A stretch of 64,000 nt of DNA. Origin: DATBLE01 sp050258035. GTDB taxonomy: Bacteria > Actinomycetota > Thermoleophilia > Gaiellales > Gaiellaceae. A program made the position numbers and the translations under genes. Positions 1-11,438 of this stretch are shown one piece after another (positions within the stretch are counted from its first letter, which is position 1; every line of letters begins with the position of its first letter). The notes under the pieces were generated by a model. It ran no database searches and was not told the origin of the DNA. It was given only the letters and a program-made list of their open reading frames with translations. The DNA is taken from contig JBLMYA010000022.1 in NCBI GenBank assembly GCA_050258035.1, positions 10,889-74,888 of the forward strand. The letters are read 5' to 3'.

Positions 1-924
1 TCCCTCCACGTGGGAACGCAGGGCTTCTCTCCGCGCACCCGGTCGGACGGGGAGCTGATCCGGTTCGGGAGCACCGCGGCACAGATCCGGCTCGAAGGCG
101 CCCGCGGCAGGGTGCCGGTGCGCATCGGCGTCTCGCTCTCGACTGTCGCGGGGAAGCGGGCGGAGCTGGACGGTACGAGGCTCCGTGCCGCCGAGCAGTT
201 GCGCCGTGAGACCGCCACGCTCGTCTTCACGCCCGACCGGCTCGCGATCGTGAAGGCGGGGCCGGCCTCGCGACGCGCGTACTTCGACCGGTCGCTCGGC
301 CGCGTGCTGCCGGCCCGCGGGTCTCTGCCTGCCGACTACGCAGCCGCCCTCGCGCAGCGGAATGCCGCCCTGAAACGCGGCGAGCGGGACGTGATCGCGC
401 CCTGGACCGCCCAGGTGGCGTCGCTGGGGGCGGCCCTGGTGGAGAGCCGCGTGGAGCTCCTCGGCCTGATGGAGAGGGCCTTCGCCGAGTTCGCCGGCCG
501 CCTGGGCCTGCCGGAAGCCCGCCTGGCCTACGAGGGTGAGCCGCCGAGCGAGGCCGCCCTCGAGGCGAAGCTCGAGCACGATCTGGATCGAGGATCCACA
601 GGGCTCGGGCCCCACCTCCACGATGTCTCGGTCGCGTCTGCGACTCGCGATCTGCGGGCGTTCGGATCACAGGGCGAGCAGCGAACCGCCGTGCTCGCGC
701 TCATCCTCGCCGAAGCGCGGCTGATCACCGAGCGCCGGGGTGAGCCGCCGCTGCTCCTGCTCGACGACGTGCTCTCGGAGCTCGATCCCGGCCGGCGGCG
801 CGTGCTCGTCCAAGAGATCCAGGACCGCGGCCAGACAGTCGTCACCGCGACCACTGCCGACGCGCTGCCCGGGGAGCCGGCGCAGCTGCTCGAGGTCTCG
901 CCCGGGCGGGTCGTCCTCGGGTAG
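1..924 (+). CDS. recF: RecF recombination/replication-repair ATPase, 5'-truncated by window edge
   Basis: The reading frame is open from base 1, so the N-terminus with the Walker A motif lies outside the window and about 307 codons remain. RecF binds ssDNA/dsDNA junctions with RecO and RecR and loads RecA at gaps and stalled forks. What is visible is the SMC-like second half. A Q-loop/arm region is followed by the signature segment FGSQGEQRTAVLAL and the Walker B segment LLLLDDVLSELDPGRR near the C-terminus, which is the standard RecF/ABC-ATPase arrangement. The stop is 4 bp before the DUF721 gene. Position upstream of dciA-gyrB-gyrA matches the actinobacterial oriC-flanking order. Confidence 0.95.
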   Translation, partial: SLHVGTQGFSPRTRSDGELIRFGSTAAQIRLEGARGRVPVRIGVSLSTVAGKRAELDGTRLRAAEQLRRETATLVFTPDRLAIVKAGPASRRAYFDRSLGRVLPARGSLPADYAAALAQRNAALKRGERDVIAPWTAQVASLGAALVESRVELLGLMERAFAEFAGRLGLPEARLAYEGEPPSEAALEAKLEHDLDRGSTGLGPHLHDVSVASATRDLRAFGSQGEQRTAVLALILAEARLITERRGEPPLLLLDDVLSELDPGRRRVLVQEIQDRGQTVVTATTADALPGEPAQLLEVSPGRVVLG

Positions 925-928
925 GGGA

Positions 929-1390
929 GTGGAGCGTCTCGAGGACACCCTGCGCGGCGAGCTGTCGCGGCTCGGGCCGGAGGGCGGTATGCCGGAGCTG
1001 CTGGCCGCCTGGCCGGAGGCGGTGGGGCCGATGGTCGCCGCGAACGCGTGGCCGGCACGTATCGCCCGCGACGGGACCTTGCATGTCAACACGTCGTCGT
1101 CCACGTGGGCGTTCGAGCTCGGCCAGCTGGCGCCGACGATCGCCGCCCGCCTGATCGAAAAGCTCGGTGGGAGTGCGCCGAAGACGTTGCGGTTCGCCGT
1201 CGGCCACCTGCCGGAGCCGTCGTCGGAGGAGCTCCGCGAGGCGCGGGTAGAGGTCCCGGAACCGACCGACGAAGCCCTCCAGCGAGCAGCTGCGCTGGCG
1301 GCCGGGATCGAGGACGAGGAGCTGCGAAATCGTGTGCAAAGAGCGGTCGCGCTGGGTCTCTCGAAGGGTCCGTCCGACCACCGTTTCTGA
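929..1390 (+). CDS. DUF721 / DciA-like helicase-loader protein
   Basis: This 153-aa protein starts at a GTG four bases after the recF stop and is therefore translationally linked to it. It carries the DUF721 core: LAAWPEAVGP, then the DGTLHVNTSSSTWAFEL strand-helix segment, then a predicted helix. DUF721 proteins lie between recF and gyrB in actinobacteria, and the family includes DciA, the ancestral loader/operator of the replicative helicase DnaB. A role in DnaB function is inferred from family and position. The C-terminal 50 residues are charged and probably helical. An in-frame extension upstream into recF is possible but unnecessary. Confidence 0.85.
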   Translation: MERLEDTLRGELSRLGPEGGMPELLAAWPEAVGPMVAANAWPARIARDGTLHVNTSSSTWAFELGQLAPTIAARLIEKLGGSAPKTLRFAVGHLPEPSSEELREARVEVPEPTDEALQRAAALAAGIEDEELRNRVQRAVALGLSKGPSDHRF

Positions 1391-1396
1391 TACACT
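1388..1396 (+). promoter_or_regulatory. Candidate extended -10 promoter for gyrB
   Basis: TGATACACT reads as an extended -10 (TG, one base, then TACACT, 4/6 to TATAAT). It overlaps the last codons of the DUF721 gene. A transcript starting 6-8 nt downstream would begin at the foot of the hairpin at 1403. No convincing -35 is visible, as is typical of extended -10 promoters. Confidence 0.45.
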
Positions 1397-1402
1397 GTGG
1401 GC

Positions 1403-1434
1403 AGCCCGCAAATAGCGTATTTGCAGGGCTTTTT
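1403..1434 (+). terminator. Terminator-shaped hairpin in the gyrB leader (attenuator or RBS-masking stem)
   Basis: Arms 1403-1414 (AGCCCGCAAATA) and 1418-1430 (TATTTGCAGGGCT) are complementary over 12 bp with a single bulged A at 1425 and a 3-nt GCG loop. Five T residues (1430-1434) follow, and the gyrB ATG begins at 1437. This is the architecture of an intrinsic terminator placed against a start codon, and the only Shine-Dalgarno-like bases (GCAGGG, 1423-1428) are inside the stem. It could end recF-dciA transcripts, attenuate gyrB or mask its ribosome site; the sequence cannot separate these. Confidence 0.6.
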
Positions 1435-1436
1435 CT

Positions 1437-3813
1437 ATGGCAGAAGCAGCGTACTCAGCAAAGGACATCACGGTCCTCGAGGGGCTCGAGCCGGTCCGGA
1501 AGCGGCCGGGCATGTACATCGGCTCGACGGGCTCCCGGGGTCTGCACCACCTCGCCTACGAGGTCGTCGCCAACTCGGTCGACGAGGCCTTGGCAGGGCG
1601 CTGTGACCTGGTCGAGGTGACCATCCATCCGGACGAGTCGATGACCGTGAAGGACAACGGATCGGGCATCCCCGTCGACGTGATGAAGGATCAGGGCCTG
1701 CCCGCGCTGACGGTCGTGCTGACGAAGCTGCACGCCGGCGGGAAGTTCGGACAGGGCGGCTACAAGGTGTCCGGCGGCCTGCACGGGGTCGGCATCTCGG
1801 TCGTGAACGCGCTCTCCGAGTGGCTGGTCGCCGAGGTGCAGCGCGACGGCGGGACGTGGTGCCAGGAGTTCGCCCGCGGCGAGCCGACGACCAAGATGAA
1901 GGCGGTCGGCCCGACGAAGGACACCGGGACGACGATCAGTTTCAAGCCCGACGCAGAGGTCTTCGAGGAGACCGAATGGGACACTGAATGGCTCGTCCAG
2001 CGACTCCGCGAGACCGCCTTCCTGACGAAGGGGCTCAGGATCGTGCTCGTCGACGAGCGCGAGGGTGAGCAGCGCGAGGAGTTCTATGCCGCCGGCGGCA
2101 TCCGCGACTTCGTCGCGCACATCAACAAGGCGAAGGAGCCGATCCACAAGCACTCGGTCTACTTCGAGAGCGAGAGCGACCAGGGTTACGTCGAGATCGC
2201 GATGCAGTGGAACAACTCGTACGCCGAGTCCGTCTTCTCGTTCGCGAACAACATCAACACGCACGAGGGCGGCTCGCACCTCTCCGGCTTCCGCTCCGCG
2301 CTGACCGCGACGCTGAACAGGGTGGCGCGCGACCGCGGCCTGCTCAAGGAGAAGGAGGACAACCTCGAGGGCGAGGACGTCCGCGAGGGGCTCGCCGCAG
2401 TGATCTCGGTGAAGCTCTCCGAGCCGCAGTTCGAGGGCCAGACCAAGACGAAGCTCGGGAACCCCGGCATGGAGGGCCTCGTCAAACAGGTCGTCAACCA
2501 GAAGCTCGCCCAGTACCTCGAGGAGAACCCCCAGGACGCGAAGCAGATCATCACGAAGGCGATCGACGCCGCGCACGCCCGGCAGGCTGCGCGCAAGGCC
2601 CGCGAGCTCACCCGGCGCAAGTCCGCGCTCGAGGGCGCATCGCTGCCCGGCAAGCTCGCCGACTGCGAGATCCAGGATCCGGAGGCCGCCGAACTCTTCC
2701 TCGTCGAGGGCAACTCGGCCGGCGGCTCGGCCGTCGATGCCCGCGACCGGCTCTTCCAGGCGATCCTGCCGCTTCGCGGCAAGGTGATCAACGCCGAGAA
2801 GAACCGGATCAACAAGGTGCTCTCGAACGCCGAGATCCAGGCGATGGTGACCGCGATCGGCACCGGGATCGCGGAGGAGTTCGACATCTCGAAGCTCCGA
2901 TACCACCGGATCATCGTCATGACCGACGCCGACGTCGACGGCTCTCATATCCGCACGCTGATCCTCACGTTCCTCTTCCGGCAGATGCCGGAGCTCGTCG
3001 AGCGCGGACACGTCTTCATCGCGGTGCCGCCGCTCTACCGCGTCAAGCTCGGTGGCCGCGAGCAGTACGTGGAGAAGGAATCGCAGTTCGAGGACATGCT
3101 CGTCCGCGAGCGGATCAAGGACATGGAGGTCAGCGACCGCTCCGGCAAGGCGCAGAAGCTGACCGAATCCAGGTACGGCCGGTTCGCCCGCGCGCTACAC
3201 GACTTCGAGGGCTGGTCGACGCGGCTGCGGACGGACTTCGGCTCGCCCGCGGCGAGCTTCGTCGTCGAACACCGCCTCGTCGAGACCGAGGCAGACGACG
3301 CCGCCGGCATGGAGAAGGCGCTCGCGTCGATCGAGCCGAACGGCTACGAGGTCTCCGTGCTGGAGACGACCGCCGACGGCGTTCGCGTGAAGGTGATCGA
3401 GCGCGACACCAGTGCAGCGGAGCACGTCGACGTACCGACCGCGCTGCTCGGCTCGCCGGTCTACGCCGGCCTGCGCAAGAGCTACGCGCGACTCCAGGAG
3501 ATCATCGGCGCTCCGCCGTTCACGATCACGTTCGGCAAGAAGTCCGCCTCTGCGGAGACGTTCGAGGACCTCCGGGCCCGGGCGCTCGACCTCGCCAAGG
3601 AAGGCATCCAGGTCGGCCGCTTCAAGGGTCTCGGCGAGATGGACGCCGAAGAGCTCGCCGCGACGACGATGGATCCCACGCGCCGGCTGCTCGTCCGTGT
3701 CACGGTCGACGATGCCGCCGCCGCCGACCTGATCTTCTCGATGCTGATGGGCGACCAGGTCGAGCCCCGCCGCGAGTTCATCGAGCAGAACGCCAAGGAC
3801 GTGAAGTTCCTCG

Positions 3814-3821
<8 letters not shown>
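1437..3821 (+). CDS. gyrB: DNA gyrase subunit B
   Basis: The 794-aa ATPase subunit of gyrase drives negative supercoiling together with GyrA. The GHKL ATP site is visible at the N-terminus (VDEALAG, VKDNGSGIPVD, GGLHGVGISVVNAL), followed by the transducer domain. The TOPRIM domain has FLVEGNSAGGSA (normally VEGDSAGGSA) and IIVMTDADVDGSHI. Between TOPRIM and the C-terminal KGLGEMDAEELAATTMDP motif lies an extra block of roughly 150-170 residues, at the place where proteobacterial GyrB carries its insert. This makes the protein about 100 aa longer than typical actinobacterial GyrB. The ATG follows a terminator-like hairpin directly, and the stop overlaps gyrA by 8 bp. Confidence 0.98.
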
Positions 3822-6315
<2,494 letters not shown>

Positions 6316-6357
6316 TCCCGATACTCCGAATGGTGCCCTTCACAAGCGAGGGCGAAC

Positions 6358-6714
6358 GTGATAGAGAACCGCCGGGCAGCGGGGGACGCATCGACGGAAA
6401 GGGATGCCCTTATGGCGTTCAGCGGGCAGGTCGACTTTCTGGAACCGGTAAACCTCGCCGAGCACCTGGACAAGCTCGAGCTCTACCTCGGCCAGGTGTG
6501 TCAGATCGCGGGGATCTCGAAGATGCAGCTCGACTACTGGACGAACAAGGCCCAGATCCCGACCAAAGGTCGGAAGCAGCGCATCTACGACATCGACGCC
6601 GTCGAGACCGTGATGCTGATCAAGCAGGCGAAGGACAAGGGGCTGAACCTCGGAGCGGCGATCGACGCCGCCCGGCGGTTCCGAGAGCAAAGCCGGACGG
6701 CTGCGGTCGTCTAG
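6358..6714 (+). CDS. MerR-family-like HTH transcriptional regulator
   Basis: This 118-aa protein has a winged-helix MerR-type DNA-binding head: VCQIAGISKMQLDYWTNKA, then the wing QRIYDIDAVETVMLIKQAK. No C-terminal effector domain is present, so it is a minimal MerR-like regulator with unknown ligand and target. GTG 6358 has a GAGGG at 6348-6352. An in-frame ATG at 6412, with GGAAAGGG eight bases upstream, would give a 100-aa form (MAFSGQVDF...) and may equally be the start. It lies 42 bp after gyrA and could be cotranscribed. Its 3' end overlaps the convergent slipin gene by 4 bp. Confidence 0.8.
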   Translation: MIENRRAAGDASTERDALMAFSGQVDFLEPVNLAEHLDKLELYLGQVCQIAGISKMQLDYWTNKAQIPTKGRKQRIYDIDAVETVMLIKQAKDKGLNLGAAIDAARRFREQSRTAAVV

Positions 6715-7514
6715 CGGTCGCCGGCAGGCGGTTCCGGCGGGCTTCCGTCCTTCGGTGCCGCCATGCGCTCGAGCAAGGGCTGGATCAGGTCGATCGGCGC
6801 AGGGAACACGATCGTGGACGAGTTCGTGGCGCCGATCTCCAGCAGCGTCTGCAGGTAGCGCAGCTGGATCGCGATCGGCTCCTCTGCCATCACCGCCGCC
6901 GCGTCGCGCAGCCGCTCCGAGGCCTGGTACTCGCCCTCGGCGTTGATCACCTTCGCGCGGCGCTCGCGCTCGGCCTCGGCCTGTCGGGCCATCGCCCTTT
7001 GCATCCCCGACGGGATCTCCACGTCCTTCACTTCGACGATCGTCACCTTGACGCCCCACGGGGCCGTCTGCTGGTCGATGATCTCCTGAAGGATCGTGTT
7101 GATCTTGTCGCGCTCCGAGAGGAGCTCGTCGAGCAGGTGCTGCCCGAGCACCGAGCGGAGCGTGGTCTGCGCGATCTGCGAGGTCGCGACCATGAAGTTC
7201 TCGATCTGGACGATCGCGTCCTTGGGCGCGACGATCCGGAAGTAGGCGACTGCGTTCACGCGGGCCGGCACGTTGTCCTTGGTGATCACGTCCTGTGGAG
7301 GAATGTTCAGCGTGATCGTGCGCAGGTCGACCTTCACCATCCGGTCGACGATCGGGATCAGCAGGAAGAGACCCGGGCCCTTCGGCTCGGGGAGGAGCCG
7401 ACCGAGCCGGAAGATGATCCCGCGCTCGTACTCACGCGCCACCTTGACCGCTGCGAAGAGGAACAGGACGACGAGCACGAGGACGATGACGACCCCGATG
7501 ATTGCCCCGGTCAT
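6711..7514 (-). CDS. Slipin (stomatin/prohibitin SPFH-family membrane protein)
   Basis: This 267-aa protein has one N-terminal membrane helix (residues about 3-22) followed by REYERGIIFRLGR and GPGLFLLIPIVDRM, the hallmark start of the SPFH/Band 7 domain. The rest of the domain and a charged coiled-coil-like stretch (AEAERERRAKVINAEGE) follow. Slipins form membrane-bound oligomers linked to microdomain organisation. They are typically encoded with an NfeD protease, and here that partner lies immediately upstream on the same strand with a 9-bp gap. The ATG has AGGGTG five bases upstream. The C-terminal Pro-rich tail is variable in the family. Confidence 0.92.
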   Translation of the reverse strand: MTGAIIGVVIVLVLVVLFLFAAVKVAREYERGIIFRLGRLLPEPKGPGLFLLIPIVDRMVKVDLRTITLNIPPQDVITKDNVPARVNAVAYFRIVAPKDAIVQIENFMVATSQIAQTTLRSVLGQHLLDELLSERDKINTILQEIIDQQTAPWGVKVTIVEVKDVEIPSGMQRAMARQAEAERERRAKVINAEGEYQASERLRDAAAVMAEEPIAIQLRYLQTLLEIGATNSSTIVFPAPIDLIQPLLERMAAPKDGSPPEPPAGDR

Positions 7515-7523
7515 GCGATCACC

Positions 7524-8834
7524 CTACACCGGAGCCGGTGTCTTCAGCCGTCGGACGACGAGCTCGAAGCCCTCGAGCGCGACCACCTCCACGTCCTCGC
7601 CCGGAGCGAGCCGCTCGCCGCTCGCCTCGCGGGCCTTCCAGAGCTCCCCCCGCACGGCGACGAGCCCGTCCCGCCCGACATGACCGCGCTCGCCGACGAT
7701 CATCTGCGGGCCGGCCGAGGGCGGTCGGCGCCGGGCCTGCACGACCTTCGCCAGGGCGAAGGCGAAGAAGGCGGAGACGGTGAGTGCGACGGCGAGCGAC
7801 ACCCACAGCGAGACCTGATAGCCGGAGCCCGCAGGCTGGAACAGGAGCAGCGTCCCGAAGACGAAGCAGGCTGCGCCGGCGAGCGTGAGCGCTCCGTGGC
7901 TGAAGGCGATGAACAGCTCGGCTATCCAGAACGCGAACGCGGCTGCGATCAGGATCAGGCCCGCCCAGTTCACGGGTAGGACGTCCAGCCCGTAGAACGC
8001 GATCGCCAGGCAGAGGATCCCGAACGTCGCCGGGAAGATCAGACCGGGGTGCCAGAGCTCGACGATCAGCCCGAGCACGCCGAGCGAGAGCATCAGCGAG
8101 ATCAGGTTGGGGTCGATCAGGAAGTCGAGGATCCGCCGCCAGAGGCCCATCCTCGCCTCGGTGACCTCCGCGTTCGCGGTGTGCATGACGATGCCCTTCG
8201 GGACCGTCTCGTACCCGTCGATCTGGTTCAGCAGCGCGGGGAGCGTGGGCGCGATCGTGTCGATCACATTCTTCCGGAGCGCCGTTCGGGCGGGCAGGTT
8301 CGACGCCTTCCGCACCGCCTGGCCGGCCCAGACCGCGTTTCGGTGGTGGGCTGCGGCGAGCGCGATCAGCGAAGCGGCAGCGTCGTTCACCACCTTGCGG
8401 CGGAGGTCGCTCTGGATGTTCGTCCCGCCGAGTGAGATGGGCGTCGAGGAGCCGATGTTCGTCTGAGGCGCCATCGCCAGGACGTCCGCAGCCTGTCCGA
8501 TCCACACCCCGGCCGACGCCGCCCGCGCGCCGTTCGGCGACACGTAGACGATCACCGGGACCTTGGAGGCGAGCTCCGCCTTGACGATCTTCCGCATCGA
8601 ATCCGACAGCCCACCGGGGGTGTCCATCAGGATCGCCACGGCGTCGTAGTGGTCCCGGTTGGCGCGCGCGATCTCGTCGGTCAGGAAGTCCTGCGTGACC
8701 GGGTTGACGTCGTTGTCGAACACGACCGCGAGGACACGCGGCGGGTTGGCCGCATGGGCGGAGCCACCGGCGAGGAGGACCGCTGCAAAGAGGGCCGACG
8801 CCGCGAGAAAAGCCCGCAGGAGACCCGCTTTCAC
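7524..8834 (-). CDS. NfeD-family membrane-bound ClpP-class serine protease
   Basis: The 436-aa protein starts at GTG 8834, giving a clear signal peptide (LLRAFLAASALFAAVLLAGG, then AHA|AN). The N-terminal half is a ClpP/SppA-like protease domain: MDTPGGLSDSM, the nucleophile region NGARAASAGVW, and the lysine-side segment APQTNIGSSTPI. A block of about four membrane helices follows, then a C-terminal OB-fold (VGERGHVGRDGLVAVRGE). This is the long (NfeD1b-type) stomatin-operon partner protein, which in studied homologues cleaves the C-terminus of stomatin. It precedes the slipin gene in one operon. Longer readings of the frame upstream add GC-rich, non-signal-like residues and were not used. 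Confidence 0.9.
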   Translation of the reverse strand: MKAGLLRAFLAASALFAAVLLAGGSAHAANPPRVLAVVFDNDVNPVTQDFLTDEIARANRDHYDAVAILMDTPGGLSDSMRKIVKAELASKVPVIVYVSPNGARAASAGVWIGQAADVLAMAPQTNIGSSTPISLGGTNIQSDLRRKVVNDAAASLIALAAAHHRNAVWAGQAVRKASNLPARTALRKNVIDTIAPTLPALLNQIDGYETVPKGIVMHTANAEVTEARMGLWRRILDFLIDPNLISLMLSLGVLGLIVELWHPGLIFPATFGILCLAIAFYGLDVLPVNWAGLILIAAAFAFWIAELFIAFSHGALTLAGAACFVFGTLLLFQPAGSGYQVSLWVSLAVALTVSAFFAFALAKVVQARRRPPSAGPQMIVGERGHVGRDGLVAVRGELWKAREASGERLAPGEDVEVVALEGFELVVRRLKTPAPV

Positions 8835-8844
8835 AGCCGTAAGG

Positions 8845-8850
8845 ATTCTA
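8845..8850 (-). promoter_or_regulatory. Candidate -10 box of the nfeD-slipin operon
   Basis: On the minus strand TGATAGAAT reads as TG, A, then TAGAAT (5/6 to TATAAT), ten bases before the GTG at 8834. The transcript would have almost no leader, and no Shine-Dalgarno is visible. Confidence 0.45.
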
Positions 8851-8907
8851 TCAACGTGCCTCGCGCGGGCTCCCGCGCGCGGGCACACTGGCCGAGGGCA
8901 CAGTCCG

Positions 8908-10812
8908 ATGAAGACGCTCTGTGTTGCAGCCGTACTGCTCGCCGTCTTCCCGGCGTCCGCCCGGGCGGGCGACCACGCCGCCATCCGTCTGCAGGAGGCG
9001 CCGATCGGAGCCACGCGGACAACGGCTGCAGCCGTCGCTCCGGGGCGATTCGATCTCGTCGGCCTCCACTGGGAGGGATCCGGAACCGTCCTGTTCAGGA
9101 CGCGAAGCCTCGCCGGCCGCTGGAGCAGATGGCAGCCCGCGGCCCCCGAGGACGACGGGCCGACGAACGGCAGCGCCGAGACGCGCCTGCGCCGGCAGTG
9201 GCGGCTGGGGAGTCCCTACTGGGCCGGGCCCTCCGACATGCTCGCGTACCGGCTCGTCGGCCCGGTTCGCCGCCTGAGGATCTGGTACGTGCAGAGTGCG
9301 GTCTCGCGTTCACCTCTCCGGACGACGGCGATGACCGGTTCACCGCGAATCGTTCCCCGGTCGGGGTGGCACGCCGAGGAAGAGATCCTGCGCGGCCGGC
9401 CGAGGTACGCAGCGAGTGCCGCGTTCGCGGTCGTCCATCACACGGCCGGTTCGAACACGTACACGCGCGCGCAGTCGGCGGCGATCGTCCTCGGGATCGA
9501 GGTGTACCACGTGCGCGCGAACGGTTGGAACGACATCGGCTACAACTTCCTCGTCGACAAGTACGGCCAGGTCTTCGAAGGCCGGGCCGGTGGGATCGAC
9601 CGTAACGTGATCGGTGCGCACGCCCAGGGCTTCAACACAGGCTCGGTCGGTGTCGCTCTGATCGGCAACTACACGGCGGCGAAGGTCGCCCCTGCCGCCC
9701 GGCATGCGCTGGTCGATCTCCTCGCGTGGCGACTGGACGTTGCGCATGTGGACCCGCTCGGCACGCTGACGTGGCGCTCCGGCGGCAATCCGGAATTTCC
9801 CCGCGGCCGCCCGGTGAAGCTGCGCGCGATATCGGGGCATCGCGACACGGGCTACACGAGCTGCCCGGGAACGTCGCTGTACGTGAAGCTGCCGGACATC
9901 GCGCGGGCCGTCGCCGCGACGGGTCTGCCGAAGCTGTACGCGCCGACGGTGACGGGCGGCCTCGGCGGGCCGGTCCGGTTCAGCGCCCGGCTCTCGGCGG
10001 CCGCAGCGTGGGTCGTGACCGTGCGGAGCGCCTCCGGTGCGGTCGTCGCGCGCGGCCGCGGCACCGGGACGGCAGTCGCGTGGACGTGGGACGCCGGCCG
10101 GATTCCCGTGGGCGGCTCCTACACGTGGACGATCGAGGCAGGCCCGCAGACGAGGCCGGCTTCCGGGACGATCGGAAGGGCACCGGCGCCCGCTCCTCCG
10201 CCGTCCGCGTTGGTCCTGACCGGGCTGACCGTGGCGCCGCCCGTCGTCTCACCCGACGGGGACGGGATCGACGACGCGCTGGCGATCTCCTACACGCTCG
10301 GTGCGCGCGCTTCCGTGACCGCGACCGTGAAGGACGCAACCGGAGCAGTGGTCGCGACGCTCTTCGCGAACCAGGTGCAGGGCGCGCGGCGACAGTCGTT
10401 CGCCTACGGCGGGGATGGACTGGCGGACGGCGCCTACACGCTGTCGGTCGCCGCCGTGACCGCCGACGGCCGCAGCGGCCGGCTCGAAGCGCCGTTCGCG
10501 ATCGACCGCACGCTGTCGGGACTCGCCCTGTCCACCGCGGTGCTGACGCCGAACGGCGACGGCGTCGACGACACGATCGGGATCTCGTTCACGCTGGCGA
10601 CGGGCGCGGAGGTGACCGTTCAGATCGAGCAGGCCGGCTCGGTGGTTGCGCCCGTGTCCAGCGGTCCGCTGCCTGCCGGCTCGTCGCAGATCGTCTGGGA
10701 CGGGACGACGCCGGCGGGGCCGGCAGCGCCCGGAAACTACGACGCGGTCGTCCTGGTCGACGGCGTGTACGGCCTGACACGCCATGCCGCGTCGTTCACG
10801 GTGTCGGGCTGA
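8908..10812 (+). CDS. Secreted PGRP/N-acetylmuramoyl-L-alanine amidase with FlgD-like repeats
   Basis: This 634-aa protein has a Sec signal peptide (MKTLCVAAVLLAVFPASARA). An N-terminal beta-rich segment is followed by a peptidoglycan-recognition/amidase_2 domain at about residues 150-330. Zinc-ligand candidates are the His pair in AVVHHTAGSNTYTR, the His in AISGHRDTGYTSCPG and that Cys. VYHVRANGWNDIGYNFLVD is diagnostic. The C-terminal third holds two FlgD-type Ig-like repeats, each opening with a Ca-loop-like PDGDGIDD or PNGDGVDD. It should cleave the peptide from muramic acid outside the membrane. GAGGG lies 10 bp before the ATG. It is divergent from nfeD. Confidence 0.9.
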   Translation: MKTLCVAAVLLAVFPASARAGDHAAIRLQEAPIGATRTTAAAVAPGRFDLVGLHWEGSGTVLFRTRSLAGRWSRWQPAAPEDDGPTNGSAETRLRRQWRLGSPYWAGPSDMLAYRLVGPVRRLRIWYVQSAVSRSPLRTTAMTGSPRIVPRSGWHAEEEILRGRPRYAASAAFAVVHHTAGSNTYTRAQSAAIVLGIEVYHVRANGWNDIGYNFLVDKYGQVFEGRAGGIDRNVIGAHAQGFNTGSVGVALIGNYTAAKVAPAARHALVDLLAWRLDVAHVDPLGTLTWRSGGNPEFPRGRPVKLRAISGHRDTGYTSCPGTSLYVKLPDIARAVAATGLPKLYAPTVTGGLGGPVRFSARLSAAAAWVVTVRSASGAVVARGRGTGTAVAWTWDAGRIPVGGSYTWTIEAGPQTRPASGTIGRAPAPAPPPSALVLTGLTVAPPVVSPDGDGIDDALAISYTLGARASVTATVKDATGAVVATLFANQVQGARRQSFAYGGDGLADGAYTLSVAAVTADGRSGRLEAPFAIDRTLSGLALSTAVLTPNGDGVDDTIGISFTLATGAEVTVQIEQAGSVVAPVSSGPLPAGSSQIVWDGTTPAGPAAPGNYDAVVLVDGVYGLTRHAASFTVSG

Positions 10813-10820
10813 ACGGCGCA

Positions 10821-10826
10821 TAAACT
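10821..10826 (+). promoter_or_regulatory. Candidate leaderless -10 (TAAACT) for the sigma-fab operon
   Basis: TAAACT ends six bases before the ATG at 10833, the spacing expected if the A of ATG is the first transcribed base. No Shine-Dalgarno precedes this ATG. Confidence 0.5.
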
Positions 10827-10832
10827 GCCGGG

Positions 10833-11438
10833 ATGCAACCCCTCGGGCGCCGTCGCCGTCAGACTGTTCAGTTGCGGCCGGCCCGGCCGCTCGTATACGA
10901 GAAGCTGAGCGACCCGATCTTGGCGACCAGAGCGCAGGACGGCGACCACGCGGCGCTGACCGCGCTGTGCGAGCGACACGCTCCGCGCGTGGAGCGCCTG
11001 GCCCGCCACCTGCTCGCCGATCCCGAGGATGCCCGCGACGCCGCGCAGGAGTCGCTCGCCAAGCTCTGCGTGCGCCTGCGCCAGTTCCGCGGCGAGTCGC
11101 AGTTCACCACCTGGCTCCACCGGCTGGTCGTGAACACGTGCCGCGACACGGCCGCCCGCCAGCGGGCGCGGCGGTGGGAGCCCCTCGTCGAGGACACGCG
11201 GGTCGGCGGCGAGGAGGCCGATCCCGTGCGGGCGGCCGCGCTCGCCGAGCTCCGGACGGAGCTCGCCGACCAGCTGGCTTCCATCTCGGCAGAGCAGGCG
11301 CGGGTGGTCGTGCTGAAGGACGCGCTCGACTGGTCGTTCGAGGAGATCTCCTCCCGCTCCGGTATGCCGGTCGGCACGGCGAAGTGCTACGCCCACCGCG
11401 GCCGAGATTCCCTGCGCAAGCGGCTCGTTCGCGCATGA
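10833..11438 (+). CDS. ECF-type RNA polymerase sigma factor
   Basis: This 201-aa protein has region 2 (HAALTALCERHAPRVERLAR, then the -10-binding segment DARDAAQESLAKLCVRL and RGESQFTTWLHRLVVNTCRD) and region 4 (AEQARVVVLKDALDWSFEEI, SGMPVGTAKCYAHRGRDSLR). This is the two-domain ECF pattern. A basic 25-residue N-terminal extension precedes region 2. No anti-sigma gene is adjacent. Instead its stop overlaps the fabZ start (ATGA), which makes it the first gene of the fatty-acid synthesis operon and a plausible direct regulator of it. That role is inferred from position only. Confidence 0.92.
   Translation: MQPLGRRRRQTVQLRPARPLVYEKLSDPILATRAQDGDHAALTALCERHAPRVERLARHLLADPEDARDAAQESLAKLCVRLRQFRGESQFTTWLHRLVVNTCRDTAARQRARRWEPLVEDTRVGGEEADPVRAAALAELRTELADQLASISAEQARVVVLKDALDWSFEEISSRSGMPVGTAKCYAHRGRDSLRKRLVRA

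Noticed and set aside
8861..8881. GC-rich palindromic run in the nfeD/amidase divergent gap
   Set aside because: Alternating CG in a high-GC gap gives such pairing by chance. No direct link to either promoter was seen.
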